A stretch of DNA of 64,000 nt from Devosia sp. (GTDB lineage: Bacteria; Pseudomonadota; Alphaproteobacteria; Rhizobiales; Devosiaceae): the NCBI RefSeq assembly GCF_025809055.1, contig NZ_CP075529.1, positions 2,083,501 to 2,147,500 of the forward strand, in the 5' to 3' direction. A program made the translations under genes and the position numbers. This document shows positions 6,759-15,537 of this stretch, one piece after another. Positions within the stretch are counted from its first letter, which is position 1. Each line of letters opens with the position of its first letter. The notes under the pieces were generated by a model. It saw only the letters and a program-made list of their open reading frames with translations, did not search any database and was not told the DNA's origin.

Positions 6759-7814
6759 TCAATAGCCGTAGCGCACCCCGTCGGCCCCGTCGGCCGTCAG
6801 TTCCGCCAGATCGTCCCAGGCAATGCGGGCGGTGGGCGAGCCATAGGCATAGGCGGCCACTTCATAAGGGCCGAAAGTCACCACCAGGTCATAGGGGTCG
6901 GACAGGTCCCAGCGTTCGGGGTTGATGACCACCTCGGCAATATCCTGCGGATCGTCCAGCATCAGGAATGAACCATGCTGCGCCCGCAGGGCCGCAGTGA
7001 CCTTCTTGAGCAGCGCGCCTTCCCAGCCGGGCTTGTCGAATATGTCGGTCGCCACCACTTCCCGCTCTTCGTCGCTCAACCAGTGGAGGAAAAAGGTCAT
7101 GCCATTGCCATGGGCAGCGCCATGGCCATACCAGTAGGTGGTGACATCCAGCGTAATGCGCCGGCCGGTCGAAGTGTCGGAAACGCCCATCGACACATAG
7201 GTGTCGCTGGTTTCGTCAACCGCCCCCGGATCGCCAGAATCGGCCGGAATATCGGACAGCGCATAGGACTTTTCGGCAACGAAATCGTTGAACGCCGCGT
7301 GGAACGGAACGGTGCCATCCAGTTGCGGGTAACTCACCTCGTGGCGTGCCACCGGCCAATAGGATTCGGGATTTGCCGCCTCATAGGGGTCAGGCAAGGC
7401 CGCGTAACGGCTGGTTGGATAATAGCGGTACCCGTCGATGATCCGGCTGGTCTCGAGCACCCGCGAGCGGTCCGAGAACACATCGATCAGACAGGAAAGA
7501 CCGGCCTCGGAATAGGCACCCGAGCTCAGGGGGCGTGCGCCGGGGCTGCAGGCCTGCTGGGCAAAGGCCAGCCAGCGCCGCTGGTCGCCCCGCATCTGCT
7601 CCCGCGCCGGTTCGGACAGCCCGCCCAGCGCCGTCTCATAGGTCAGGGCCAGCCGGTCGTCGGCCGCCGAAAGATCGGCATTGTCGCAAATGGCGCGCTC
7701 GAATGGGGTCGTGGCGCGCGTGCAATCGAAACTGGCCGCAAGCGCGATGGAAGCGGGCATGAACAATTGTCCGATGAAAAGCAGCCCGGCCGCGATGGCA
7801 ATACGCATGTCCAT
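6759..7814 (-). CDS. LprI-like plus DUF3298-type secreted protein
   Basis: A 351-residue exported protein. After the signal peptide (GLLFIGQLFMPASIALAA) comes a Cys-rich LprI-type domain (SFDCTRATTPFERAICDNAD, LSAADDRLALTYETAL, ending in SCLIDVFSDR), as in lysozyme-inhibitor-like lipoproteins. The C-terminal part (HAAFNDFVAEKSYAL, TYWYGHGAAHGNGMTFFLHW, REVVATDIFDKPGWEGALLK) matches the DUF3298 layout seen in RsiV-type anti-sigma proteins that bind lysozyme. A lysozyme-binding or envelope-protection role is a reasonable inference, not shown. Confidence 0.7.
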   Translation of the reverse strand: MDMRIAIAAGLLFIGQLFMPASIALAASFDCTRATTPFERAICDNADLSAADDRLALTYETALGGLSEPAREQMRGDQRRWLAFAQQACSPGARPLSSGAYSEAGLSCLIDVFSDRSRVLETSRIIDGYRYYPTSRYAALPDPYEAANPESYWPVARHEVSYPQLDGTVPFHAAFNDFVAEKSYALSDIPADSGDPGAVDETSDTYVSMGVSDTSTGRRITLDVTTYWYGHGAAHGNGMTFFLHWLSDEEREVVATDIFDKPGWEGALLKKVTAALRAQHGSFLMLDDPQDIAEVVINPERWDLSDPYDLVVTFGPYEVAAYAYGSPTARIAWDDLAELTADGADGVRYGY

Positions 7815-7865
7815 GATCTCCCCGCAGTGAACCTGCGCCGAGATAAGCAGGCCAAACCCGCCGCT

Positions 7866-9632
7866 TCAACCCTGCCGGTTGCGTGAACTCTTGTGGAAGT
7901 CGCCCATTTCCCGATCGAAAACCACCACGCGATTGCGCCCCTGTTCCTTTGCGGCATAGAGCGCGGCATCGGCCATGTCGGTCGCGATCTCAAGACCGTC
8001 CCCGGCTTCGGCCATGCAGGCGCCGATGCTGGCCGACATGGCAATCTCGCTTCCGTCGGCCATGAGCAGCGGGCCATCGTTGATCGCCGCCAGCACCGCA
8101 TAGGCCATGGCCCTCAGCACATTGGACGAACTCTCGGGCAACAGCACGATGAACTCGTCCCCGCCCCAGCGGGCGCAGGGATTGGCCGGACCGACGACCT
8201 GAGCGATACGCATGGTCATATCATTGATCACCGCATCTCCGGCGGCATGGCCGAAATTGTCGTTGATGCCCTTGAAACGGTCGATATCGACAAGCAGCAG
8301 CCCATAGGCGCCTTCGGGGGCGGCTGCGGCATGGGCGGCAGAGAATCCGCGGCGATTGAGCAGGCCGGTCTGGCCATCCATATTGGCCAGCCGCTCGAGG
8401 TCCGCGGTGCGCTCGCGCACGCGCGCTTCGAGTTCACTGGTCTGCACATCGACCGCCCCTGCCATGTCGGAAAAGGCCGTCGACAGCCGGTCGATCTCGT
8501 CCCCGCCCGTGCCGCCCAGGGCCCGCGCTGCCGGATAATCGCCGGACCGGGCCCGGCGAACCGCGGTTTCGAGCACGAAGACCCGGTCCAGGACGGATCG
8601 CTTGAAGACCAGCATCAGCACAAAGGCCGTTATGCCCATCACCGCGATCAGCAGCGCCCCGATGGGCAGGAACAGGCGCTTGTCGATGATGGCATCCACA
8701 TCCATCAATGTGACATTGAACCAGCCGAGCCGGTCGAGATAGCCGGCGCCCACAAGCACCTGCTTGCCCTCGATGGTCACGAAGTCGGAAATGACCTGCA
8801 CCTCGGAACTTGCCACCCGGTCGAGCAGGCGCTCCAAGACCTGCCGGTCCGCCTCGCTATCCACCAGCGAGAACACGGTACGCTTGTCGCTGAGGCTTTC
8901 CGAAAGGCTGGCCAGGTTGACTAGGTCTTCGTCACGATGGGCCTGAATAAAGCCCTGGCGATCGACAAACATCGACGTCACCCCGGTCTGGGGGACGTTG
9001 ACCACTTCCTGGATGAAGGCCGTCAGGTCAATGCCGGTGCCGAGGACGCCCAGCACATTGCGCCCCTCACGGATGACGCAGTTCATCCAGACCTTTGTGA
9101 CCCGCAAATTGGCGTCATTGTCGACATTGAGATAGCACCCCTCCCCCAGCGCCTTGGCGGAAAAATACCAGGCATCGCGGGGGTTGTCGGCGCTCACGGC
9201 ATAACGACGCTGGTTGCCGGCATAGGCATTGGCCGCATCGTTGAAATAGTAATTGCCCGAGCCATCGATGACGAAAAAGTAGGACCGGTCGGCAAAGCTC
9301 TGGCGAAAATGCTCGAGTTCGGCGATGCCGCGCCGCATCAGTGCCGGGTCATCCTCATTGCGGGCCCAGTCGCGAATGGCCTGGCTGCCGGCCAGCGTCT
9401 CGGCCAGCGAGACCTCGCGCACCAAGGCGCCCAGCCCACGATAGCGATCGTAGAGCACCTGCTTTTCGGCGAACAGCGTGCCCAGTTGGATGACCGTGCT
9501 ATTGGCGATCCAGTTGAACGCCAGATAGGCCGGCGCGGCGACCACCGCAAATCCGGCCAGGACGAACAGCAATACCTTCAGCGACAAGGTATCGCCGATA
9601 TGGCGCAACAGGGACGAAATCGGGCGACGCAT
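7866..9632 (-). CDS. Membrane sensor diguanylate cyclase (GGDEF)
   Basis: A 588-residue protein with a TM helix near residues 18-40, a periplasmic dCache-like sensor region (residues ~50-290, with FFVIDGSGNYYFNDAANAYA and VLGVLGTGIDLTAFI), a second TM around 300-325 (LFLPIGALLIAVMGITAFVL), a HAMP-like linker (ARALGGTGGDEIDRLSTAFS) and a C-terminal GGDEF domain. The domain has MDGQTGLLNRRGFSAAHA, DIDRFKGINDNFGHAAGD and the active loop RWGGDEFIVLLPE, so it should make cyclic di-GMP. No RxxD inhibitory site is evident five residues before GGDEF. The sensed ligand is unknown. Confidence 0.92.
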   Translation of the reverse strand: MRRPISSLLRHIGDTLSLKVLLFVLAGFAVVAAPAYLAFNWIANSTVIQLGTLFAEKQVLYDRYRGLGALVREVSLAETLAGSQAIRDWARNEDDPALMRRGIAELEHFRQSFADRSYFFVIDGSGNYYFNDAANAYAGNQRRYAVSADNPRDAWYFSAKALGEGCYLNVDNDANLRVTKVWMNCVIREGRNVLGVLGTGIDLTAFIQEVVNVPQTGVTSMFVDRQGFIQAHRDEDLVNLASLSESLSDKRTVFSLVDSEADRQVLERLLDRVASSEVQVISDFVTIEGKQVLVGAGYLDRLGWFNVTLMDVDAIIDKRLFLPIGALLIAVMGITAFVLMLVFKRSVLDRVFVLETAVRRARSGDYPAARALGGTGGDEIDRLSTAFSDMAGAVDVQTSELEARVRERTADLERLANMDGQTGLLNRRGFSAAHAAAAPEGAYGLLLVDIDRFKGINDNFGHAAGDAVINDMTMRIAQVVGPANPCARWGGDEFIVLLPESSSNVLRAMAYAVLAAINDGPLLMADGSEIAMSASIGACMAEAGDGLEIATDMADAALYAAKEQGRNRVVVFDREMGDFHKSSRNRQG

Positions 9633-9689
9633 GGGCGGTTGGATCAGTGAACAGGGGCCGATCCTCGGCCAGAACGCCTCAAGACTTTA

Positions 9690-10313
9690 TTAAGATTGAT
9701 GGCTTTTTGGACCCGGCTTGGACAGGAACGCAGCGATCGCGCTGATTTCCTCCTGACGGATTTCATGGCCGCCTTCATGCCAGGCCCGATCGACATCGGC
9801 GCCATTGGTCTCGAAGTAAGCGGCGAGGGTGCTGGTTTCCGGAGCCGGGGCGATCGGGTCCCGACGGCCTGCGGTGATCAGCACCTGCCGGCCGGAATAG
9901 TCGGCCGGTGCCGGTGAAAACGGGATCAGCGGATGCATGAGCACAACGGCATCGAAAAGCTGCGGCGCGGCGAACTGCACGGAGGCCAGGATATTGGCGC
10001 CGTTTGAATAGCCGAGCCCGATGACCTTGCCTTTGTGATCTGGCCCGATCTGGGCGCTGACGAATGCGCGCATGGCCTCGGTCCTCGTGGCCAGGTCGGC
10101 CATGTCATAGACACCCTCGCCAGTCCGGCGGAAATAGCGCAGGGCGCCCTGCTCGCTGACATCGCCGCGGGGCGCAATACGCCGGGCGCCCGGCAGCACC
10201 TGTGCGGCAAAATCAAAGAACTGGTTCTCGTCCCCGCCGGTGCCATGGAAGAGGAAGATCGTGGGAGACGCCTCGTGCTCTCCGTCAGCCTGCCTGAAAT
10301 GATACGCGGACAT
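9690..10313 (-). CDS. Phospholipase/carboxylesterase-like alpha/beta hydrolase
   Basis: A 207-residue hydrolase of the phospholipase/carboxylesterase type: oxyanion segment SPTIFLFHGTGGDENQFFDF, nucleophile elbow GLGYSNGANILAS with the Ser, acid segment VLITAGRRDPIAP, and the catalytic His in WHEGGHEIRQEEI. These hydrolyse short carboxyl or thio esters. The start is ATG at 10313 (MSAYHFRQADGE), preceded by an AGGAGAATTTG ribosome site; the extension to 10364 is not needed. Substrate unknown. Confidence 0.85.
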   Translation of the reverse strand: MSAYHFRQADGEHEASPTIFLFHGTGGDENQFFDFAAQVLPGARRIAPRGDVSEQGALRYFRRTGEGVYDMADLATRTEAMRAFVSAQIGPDHKGKVIGLGYSNGANILASVQFAAPQLFDAVVLMHPLIPFSPAPADYSGRQVLITAGRRDPIAPAPETSTLAAYFETNGADVDRAWHEGGHEIRQEEISAIAAFLSKPGPKSHQS

Positions 10314-10409
10314 CAAATTCTCCTGTACTGCCGGGAATATGGACAGCCGGAGGCATAGGGGCAATTGCGCTGTGCCGACACGGACCGTTGCCGATCCGGC
10401 AACAATGGC

Positions 10410-10895
10410 TCAGGGACGATAGCCCGCCAGAATGGCGAGACGCAGCGACTCGGCCACCGCCCGCGCGGCCGTCTCTTCGGCACCGATCTCCGATTCCTGG
10501 TCGGTCAGGCTCAACGTCGCATCCTGATAGGCCGTTTCTGCGCTGCGCGTGGCCTCGAGCAGAATCTCATCGCCCTGGCGGATCGTAACCGTTGCCTGCA
10601 CGGCCTCGGCCTTGGGGTCGCGGATGCGGAACGGATCGGACTTGGGCGTATAGGCGCTGGCGCTGGACGCCCGCACCGTCAGCACGGGATCGGCTGCCCC
10701 GGCCGCGCCCGGAAAGGCCACGCGCAACCGGTTGAGAACGAGTTGTTCCATGCGGTTGGAGGGCGAAGCAAAATTGAAACGGATGGCTTCCGCGCCGGAG
10801 CGATCGCCATAGACCGGCGCCAGGCTCGTGCAGCCCGAAAGCGCCAGCGAGACCAGGCCGGCACCGAGAACCACGAGAAATCTTGAGCGTTTCAT
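10410..10895 (-). CDS. Lipoprotein, LptE-like, directly downstream of lptD
   Basis: A 161-residue lipoprotein with a lipobox (VLGAGLVSLALSGCTSLAPV, cleavage before the Cys). The body has short beta segments (DPVLTVRASSASAYTPKSDP, AVQATVTIRQGDEILLEATR, TAYQDATLSLTDQESE) and an Ala-rich C-terminal helix (AARAVAESLRLAILAG). LptE plugs the LptD barrel during LPS assembly and has this length and layout. The gene begins 8 bp after the lptD stop, probably co-transcribed. Sequence similarity to LptE is weak by eye, so the name rests partly on context. LptE is more often next to leuS. Confidence 0.5.
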   Translation of the reverse strand: MKRSRFLVVLGAGLVSLALSGCTSLAPVYGDRSGAEAIRFNFASPSNRMEQLVLNRLRVAFPGAAGAADPVLTVRASSASAYTPKSDPFRIRDPKAEAVQATVTIRQGDEILLEATRSAETAYQDATLSLTDQESEIGAEETAARAVAESLRLAILAGYRP

Positions 10896-10903
10896 GGCGT
10901 CCC

Positions 10904-13204
10904 CTATAGGCCCGGCAGGCCGCCGGAATAGCCCAGATTGAGCCCCGAAGGTGCCTTGATGCGGAACGTTGCCGTGATCCGCGTGTCATTGGGTGAAGTA
11001 TGGGTCGGCCCCGTCCGCGTCACCGCCCCGGCAATGTTGAGATAGCCATCGTCATAGGCAAGACCGCCGCCGACCTGCAGGAACTTGTTTGCCGCCAGGT
11101 CCCAATAGACATTGCTCGATACCGACCAATAATCGGCAAAGGGCATGGTCGCCTCAACCCCAACCTCATGCAGGTCTCGCACATTGCCCAGACCCGTCTC
11201 GGCCTTGGCATAGCGATAGTTGAAGGCGCCGGCCCAGCCGTCCTGGCTGTATTTGATGCCCGCACCGGCCCGCGCCAGCGCGAATGTCGTGGTGTCGACC
11301 TGCAGCTTGCCGCCAAGGCTGACGCTGTCCATCACCCTTCCATAGGCGCCCAGGACTGCGTAGGAGGCGGCGGAATCCAGGCCGGAATCGACGCCGGCAT
11401 TGGTCAGGTCCGGCGTGGCAAAGACATTGGTCCCGGCCAGCTGGAACGATTGGCCGGCCACCAGCTCAAGATAATTGCCATCGTCCATGCTGGCGAGATA
11501 CCGCCCGCCGACATTGAGGCGCAGGCCGGTTTCCTGCCGGTCGATGCCGGTGAAACGGTTGTAGCTGAACAGATTGGTGTCGTCGAAGACCACGCTCTGG
11601 GAGTCTTCATTGGTGATACCGGGGGCAATGCTGGAGGCATTGCGATAGACGATCTGCGCGATCGGCTCGACCAGATGCGTCATGCCGGGCGAGCCAGCAA
11701 TGAGCGGATAGCGCACATCGAGCGCGGCGATGGGGGTCACGCCCCAGAGATCGCCCGCAGGCGGTGCGCTGGCCAGCGTGCTGTTGCCGTCATAGACCGC
11801 ACCATCCAGCCGCGCGCCGAGGAACGGCGTGACCACCGCGCCACCGGCAATGAACTGGTTCTGCCAGCTGGCCTGGGCCATGCCGTGCATGCGGCTGCCG
11901 GCATAGCCGTGAACATAGGGCACGCCGCCCACGGTGCTGGCACTGTCGCGCACCCGCTGCACACCGAGAAGGCGGGCTTCGATATCCACCTGCCCGGCGC
12001 CCTCGGGCAGGGTGAAGGTCTTTTCGACCCGGACATTGGGAAGCGCCAGCCCTTGCCTTTCGACTTGTGCCTGGCTGGTATTGCCCAGGGCATTGAACTG
12101 CTGCACCCGGGCATCGAGATAGGTGTCGTCATTGAGATGGGTGACATAGACCTGGTTGATCGCAGCCTTCTGCTTGTCGAGGTCATAGTCATCGAAATAG
12201 GCGCGGTCGGTATAGACCGCGTAAGACGCGCCCACTTCCCAATCCTTGACCGGCACGAAATGGCCCGAGGCCTGGATAGCACCGCGCCAGTCGCGCACTG
12301 CCGGTCCGTAGGAGCTGAAGGCGTTCTTGTTGAACTGGTAGAGGCCGGAGGCCTTGATCCGGAACTGGCCGCCGCTGAACCGCTGGATCCATTCGGCCCC
12401 CAGCAGCCCGCCCTGCCCGGTCAGCAGCGTCGGGCTCAGGATCACGTCGGTAAACCGGCTCGAATAGACCGTGACCGGCACGGAAACCTTGAGCCCGTAT
12501 TTGTCGTCGTAATCGAGTTCCGGGCGCGGCATGTCGTCGAGCGCTTCGCCACTCAGGTCCGGTAGCCACAGATAGGGCAGCCAGAGGACAGGCACACCCA
12601 GGAGCGCCAGGCTCGGTTGCTCCAGCGTTACCGAGCGGTCTTCGCGGTTATAGGTGACCTTGGCGGCGCTCATCGACCAGCCGATACGCCGGCCCTTGTC
12701 GTCAATACAGTCGCCGCACGGGGCGTAGTAGGCATTGACGAGGACCGATTGCAGTTCCCGATCATAGTCGAGGCTATCCGCCGTCACCAGCGAGCCATCG
12801 GTGCCCGTCAGGGCCAGCGACTGGAGGAAGACCTGGCGCATGCCGCCGGTCACCACCAGGCTGGGAGATTGCGAAATATTGCCGGCCGGGTCGCGCACCG
12901 TCACGCCGCCGGACATTTCGAGTTCCCCGACATTGCGGCGGAACACCAGGCTTTGTCCCTTGAGGACCCAGCCATCAGCCTTGAGCACGACATCGCCATA
13001 GGCGGTGATGGTATTATTGTTGGCGTCGAAGATCAGTTCATCCGCCTCGACGCCGGTCGGGCTGGACGGATCGATGGCCTGATTGAAGTAATTGGCCGGC
13101 ACCAATCCCTGGGCGGAAACGGCAGTGATGCCCGCCGGGCCGAGCCCGGCAAGCATGGCAAGTGCCAAAGCTCCCCCGATCAGGTGGCGGTCAACTGGCC
13201 TCAA
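10904..13204 (-). CDS. lptD: LPS-assembly outer-membrane protein LptD
   Basis: A long outer-membrane beta-barrel protein (~766 residues) that inserts LPS into the outer leaflet with LptE. After a signal peptide (GGALALAMLAGLGPAGITAV) comes an OstA-type N-domain (PTGVEADELIFDANNNTITA, GELEMSGGVTVRDPAGNISQ) and then many alternating barrel strands. The two Cys in YAPCGDCIDDKGRRIGW are typical alphaproteobacterial LptD features. No ATG lies at the right place; I chose TTG at 13204 (LRPVDRHLIGG) with GGCGGAGAAG upstream, because the frame back to 13450 crosses an unrelated region. surA and pdxA, common neighbours, are not adjacent. Confidence 0.88.
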   Translation of the reverse strand: MRPVDRHLIGGALALAMLAGLGPAGITAVSAQGLVPANYFNQAIDPSSPTGVEADELIFDANNNTITAYGDVVLKADGWVLKGQSLVFRRNVGELEMSGGVTVRDPAGNISQSPSLVVTGGMRQVFLQSLALTGTDGSLVTADSLDYDRELQSVLVNAYYAPCGDCIDDKGRRIGWSMSAAKVTYNREDRSVTLEQPSLALLGVPVLWLPYLWLPDLSGEALDDMPRPELDYDDKYGLKVSVPVTVYSSRFTDVILSPTLLTGQGGLLGAEWIQRFSGGQFRIKASGLYQFNKNAFSSYGPAVRDWRGAIQASGHFVPVKDWEVGASYAVYTDRAYFDDYDLDKQKAAINQVYVTHLNDDTYLDARVQQFNALGNTSQAQVERQGLALPNVRVEKTFTLPEGAGQVDIEARLLGVQRVRDSASTVGGVPYVHGYAGSRMHGMAQASWQNQFIAGGAVVTPFLGARLDGAVYDGNSTLASAPPAGDLWGVTPIAALDVRYPLIAGSPGMTHLVEPIAQIVYRNASSIAPGITNEDSQSVVFDDTNLFSYNRFTGIDRQETGLRLNVGGRYLASMDDGNYLELVAGQSFQLAGTNVFATPDLTNAGVDSGLDSAASYAVLGAYGRVMDSVSLGGKLQVDTTTFALARAGAGIKYSQDGWAGAFNYRYAKAETGLGNVRDLHEVGVEATMPFADYWSVSSNVYWDLAANKFLQVGGGLAYDDGYLNIAGAVTRTGPTHTSPNDTRITATFRIKAPSGLNLGYSGGLPGL

Positions 13205-13415
13205 GACTTCTCCGCCTTTCTCTCGCGACGCCCTTGCGGGGCGAGGAAAAGGCGCCAATCGGCGCCGCCACTCGCACACAAAGATGCTCTGCCATTCCGG
13301 CAGTCCCATCAGATAATTAAAGTACCGACCATTCTGGTGACGGGCAATGAACAATCTGCAAACCGGGCCCGGCCCGCTGCCGGTTATGGCTGACAAGATG
13401 TTAATGGGCCACAAT

Positions 13416-13447
13416 GAAAAAACCCGGATGGCCAGGCCATCCGGGTT
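13416..13447 (-). terminator. Rho-independent terminator, original terminator of tRNA-fMet
   Basis: Arms AACCCGGATGGCC (13421-13433) and GGCCATCCGGGTT (13435-13447) are perfect complements with a minimal loop, followed on the minus strand by a run of T (13416-13422). It ends 3 bp from the attL core. In the unintegrated chromosome it would come directly after the tRNA 3' end (CCA), so it is most simply the tRNA terminator stranded by phage insertion. The rest of 13205-13528 holds no gene that I can see. Confidence 0.8.
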
Positions 13448-13450
13448 CAA

Positions 13451-13463
13451 TGGTTGCGGGAGC
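13451..13463. other. attL core
   Basis: TGGTTGCGGGAGC equals the reverse complement of the last 13 bases of the initiator tRNA (CCA end and 3' acceptor strand) and is repeated at 56016-56028. To its left is the chromosomal terminator and lptD; to its right is phage DNA. Flanking bases differ at the two ends, so the core is exactly 13 bp. Confidence 0.85.
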
Positions 13464-13501
13464 GCGCAATTGTCGCGCCCCTACATTCACGCTGGCGGCC
13501 T
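13457..13501 (+). repeat. att half-site repeat, copy 1 (overlaps attL)
   Basis: This stretch aligns without gaps to 15538-15582: the first 14 bases (CGGGAGCGCGCAAT) are identical and 34 of 45 bases match overall. Read in the recombinase frame after the core, it gives GARNCRAPTFTLAA and a stop, against GARNDRSPKIVLAA in copy 2. The two copies bracket the three-gene cassette 13529-15428. Confidence 0.75.
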
Positions 13502-13528
13502 AGTAGATTTTTCTCGCCTGTCGGCTAA

Positions 13529-14029
13529 TCAGACCGTTTTAGCTGCGGTGAGCACCCGAAACAACTGCGCCTTCGCTTGAACAAAAATCAGGTCATTCTC
13601 ATCATTTACTAGAACCTTCGCACAAAGCTTTATGCCTGCGTGTAGGGGGTGCGCTCCGCCTTCATTGTCCGTTGAGCAATCGTCAACTACTGAAAAAACT
13701 CTGCCCACATCCGGAAGTTGGATATCCCGCACCTCGCGGGCAGTTGGAGCATAGACTTTCGCAAGAGCTTGGGGAGAGCCCTGCTGCGGCTCCAACTCCG
13801 ACTTGATCGCAGCGAGTGCTGGCTCGTCTCCGTCTGCCAGACGCCACACTGACAAAGACCCTCCTGGCAGCAGATCAGCCTTCCTGATTAACGAACCCTT
13901 GGGTTTGCCCTTGTTGTAGTGCATTGGCTCGTAACCGGCTCGACAGATTCTTTCTTCGTCCCCGACTGGACCAGGGGACGCAGGATGCTGCGAAATGAGC
14001 TCCCGAGAGCAGAGAGCGGCGCACGTCAT
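13529..14029 (-). CDS. Third gene of the TIGR04255-associated cassette, unknown function
   Basis: A 166-residue soluble protein without a signal peptide or clear TM helix. I do not recognise an enzyme motif. Visible features are a basic segment (MHYNKGKPKGSLIRKADLLP), a LSVWRLADGDEPAL strand and an acidic segment (VVDDCSTDNEGGAHPLHAGI) with a central Cys and a His pair. Its start overlaps the stop of the preceding gene by 4 bp (14026-14029), so translation is probably coupled. It is last in a three-gene unit that begins with a TIGR04255-like protein. The DNA is visibly more A+T-rich than the flanking chromosome. Confidence 0.7.
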   Translation of the reverse strand: MTCAALCSRELISQHPASPGPVGDEERICRAGYEPMHYNKGKPKGSLIRKADLLPGGSLSVWRLADGDEPALAAIKSELEPQQGSPQALAKVYAPTAREVRDIQLPDVGRVFSVVDDCSTDNEGGAHPLHAGIKLCAKVLVNDENDLIFVQAKAQLFRVLTAAKTV

Positions 14030-14622
14030 GCCAAATAGAACAACCGCTCTGCCACGCCAGCATCAACAACAAACCGGTGCACGGCAGTGTCGTCGATCAC
14101 CGGAATGATCTTGGCCACGCATCTGGAAGGATTATCGTGCACAAATGAGCAGATAACCTCGCCGCGTCCAGAAAACTCTAGAGAAAATAGACTTTCGCGA
14201 TCCAGAAGCCAACGCAAGGCAACGCGCCCATCTTCGTCAACCTCTACCTCCGGCAAGTGATCTTGGTGCAAAGCGAATGCAGACAGCACACGAGCGACGT
14301 CGGCCTGAATGGCGGCGGAGGGAGCAATAGCGCCCTCGATCCAACCATCCTGAAGACGGCCAAGCTCAGTGACGACATGGTCAGCGATATCGCTGCTGGG
14401 CGCCAGAATTGCTTCAGACTGTTGCGCTTCTCTCTTCCCGGAGCCTACGAACATATGAACCCGTGGCTGTGGGTTGCTCAACATTGAGCCGGTGGCACCG
14501 GACGTGCTACCGCCACCAAGCAAAACGGCTAAGCCTCCAGCTGCAATGTAACCTGCAAAGCGACCGAAGCTGGAGGATCGGATGGCGTGCGACGCCGTCG
14601 CAGTTGTATCCTGAAAGGTCAT
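14026..14622 (-). CDS. Middle gene of the TIGR04255-associated cassette, one TM helix, unknown function
   Basis: A 198-residue protein with a glycine-rich hydrophobic stretch near residues 20-45 (FGRFAGYIAAGGLAVLLGGG) that could be a membrane helix. The C-terminal part contains LGRLQDGWIEGAIAPSAAIQ, HLPEVEVDEDGRVALRWLLD and RESLFSLEFSGRGEVICSFV. The pattern of a GW motif, then an LP-x-V strand and a DGxVxLxW strand is, as I recall, typical of proteins encoded beside TIGR04255 genes. Four-bp overlaps with both neighbours indicate a single transcript. Function unknown. Confidence 0.7.
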   Translation of the reverse strand: MTFQDTTATASHAIRSSSFGRFAGYIAAGGLAVLLGGGSTSGATGSMLSNPQPRVHMFVGSGKREAQQSEAILAPSSDIADHVVTELGRLQDGWIEGAIAPSAAIQADVARVLSAFALHQDHLPEVEVDEDGRVALRWLLDRESLFSLEFSGRGEVICSFVHDNPSRCVAKIIPVIDDTAVHRFVVDAGVAERLFYLA

Positions 14623-15428
14623 GTTAACCCTATGCCCGAAGCGATCGCTGGAGTGAGAAGCTTCTTAAGGAGCGACTTGTTCCGGATATGCATATTCTCC
14701 ATACCGGAAACAAGCGCTTCGTTGTAATTTGCCCCAAGCCAACTGATTTGCCTAGGCGTCCGATACCGCATGTTCTGGAAGTTGGTTATCGCCACTTGGG
14801 CAGCGGCGCCGCGCTGAGCTGTCTCAGGGGTCGCGGTAAGGCCATCCACATTCAAGTGCACCAAAGTGGAAACAGGCGCCTGCCGGTCTTCGAACCAAGC
14901 CACATGGCTATGCCAAACCGGACCTGACTGGAATGCAAAATCAGCCAAGATGTCGCTTGGTTGGAGAAGTGCCCGCAAATCATACATCTGCTCATCGGCG
15001 TGCCAAAAGAAGTCATCACGAACCAGCAACACGAGCCCCGATACCTGCAGGTCTCCAAATCCGGCACCAACCAGTAGGCTGCAAAGGCGCGCCAAAAGCA
15101 TATAGGCCTGGCCCGAGACCGCCACCCATCGCGTGTAGCGCCTGCAATCTACTGCGATTTCGCTCCCAGACACACGGAGCGACCATGCGGGTGTGCCATC
15201 TGGCCTCAAGAACGAGAACTCCACACCGGGAAGGTGATGGATGACCGGCCCTTGTGGCGTGACCTCGACGCTCATGGTTTGACCGCCATTCAGGGCCGGC
15301 AGTTCGGACTTGAAGTTTCTGTGGTTGTTTTGAACGAGATTGACCACATCCGGCGGGAGAGGCGCCGAAAAGACCACCTGGAACGTCACTCCGCTGACAG
15401 CATGTTCAGAATTTGCAGATTTGAACAT
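14619..15428 (-). CDS. TIGR04255-like protein, first gene of an accessory cassette
   Basis: A 269-residue protein. The central segments EIAVDCRRYTRWVAVSGQAY, GFGDLQVSGLVLLVRDDFFW and VWHSHVAWFEDRQAPVSTLV, and the late LVHLNVDGLT strand, follow the layout of the sporadically distributed TIGR04255 family, whose function is not established. It ends with MENMHIRNKSLLKKLLTP. It opens a three-gene leftward unit with 4-bp overlaps. The unit lies between the phage attachment core and the rest of the prophage, bracketed by two att-like half sites, so it is accessory cargo rather than a virion gene. A defence or toxin role is possible but unproven. Confidence 0.6.
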   Translation of the reverse strand: MFKSANSEHAVSGVTFQVVFSAPLPPDVVNLVQNNHRNFKSELPALNGGQTMSVEVTPQGPVIHHLPGVEFSFLRPDGTPAWSLRVSGSEIAVDCRRYTRWVAVSGQAYMLLARLCSLLVGAGFGDLQVSGLVLLVRDDFFWHADEQMYDLRALLQPSDILADFAFQSGPVWHSHVAWFEDRQAPVSTLVHLNVDGLTATPETAQRGAAAQVAITNFQNMRYRTPRQISWLGANYNEALVSGMENMHIRNKSLLKKLLTPAIASGIGLT

Positions 15429-15537
15429 CGCGTCCCCTGACTATGAGCCGCCCGCATCCCGGCAATCGGCTGCCTACCCGGCTTGCGACCGTCTGGCAAG
15501 ATGATTCATGGATGATGAAGAAACGGTTCCTGCGGCA

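Noticed and set aside
11000..12565. A 521-residue plus-strand open frame inside lptD
   Set aside because: Entirely antisense to a well-supported LptD; composition (His, Gly, Arg, Asp-rich) is typical of shadow frames.
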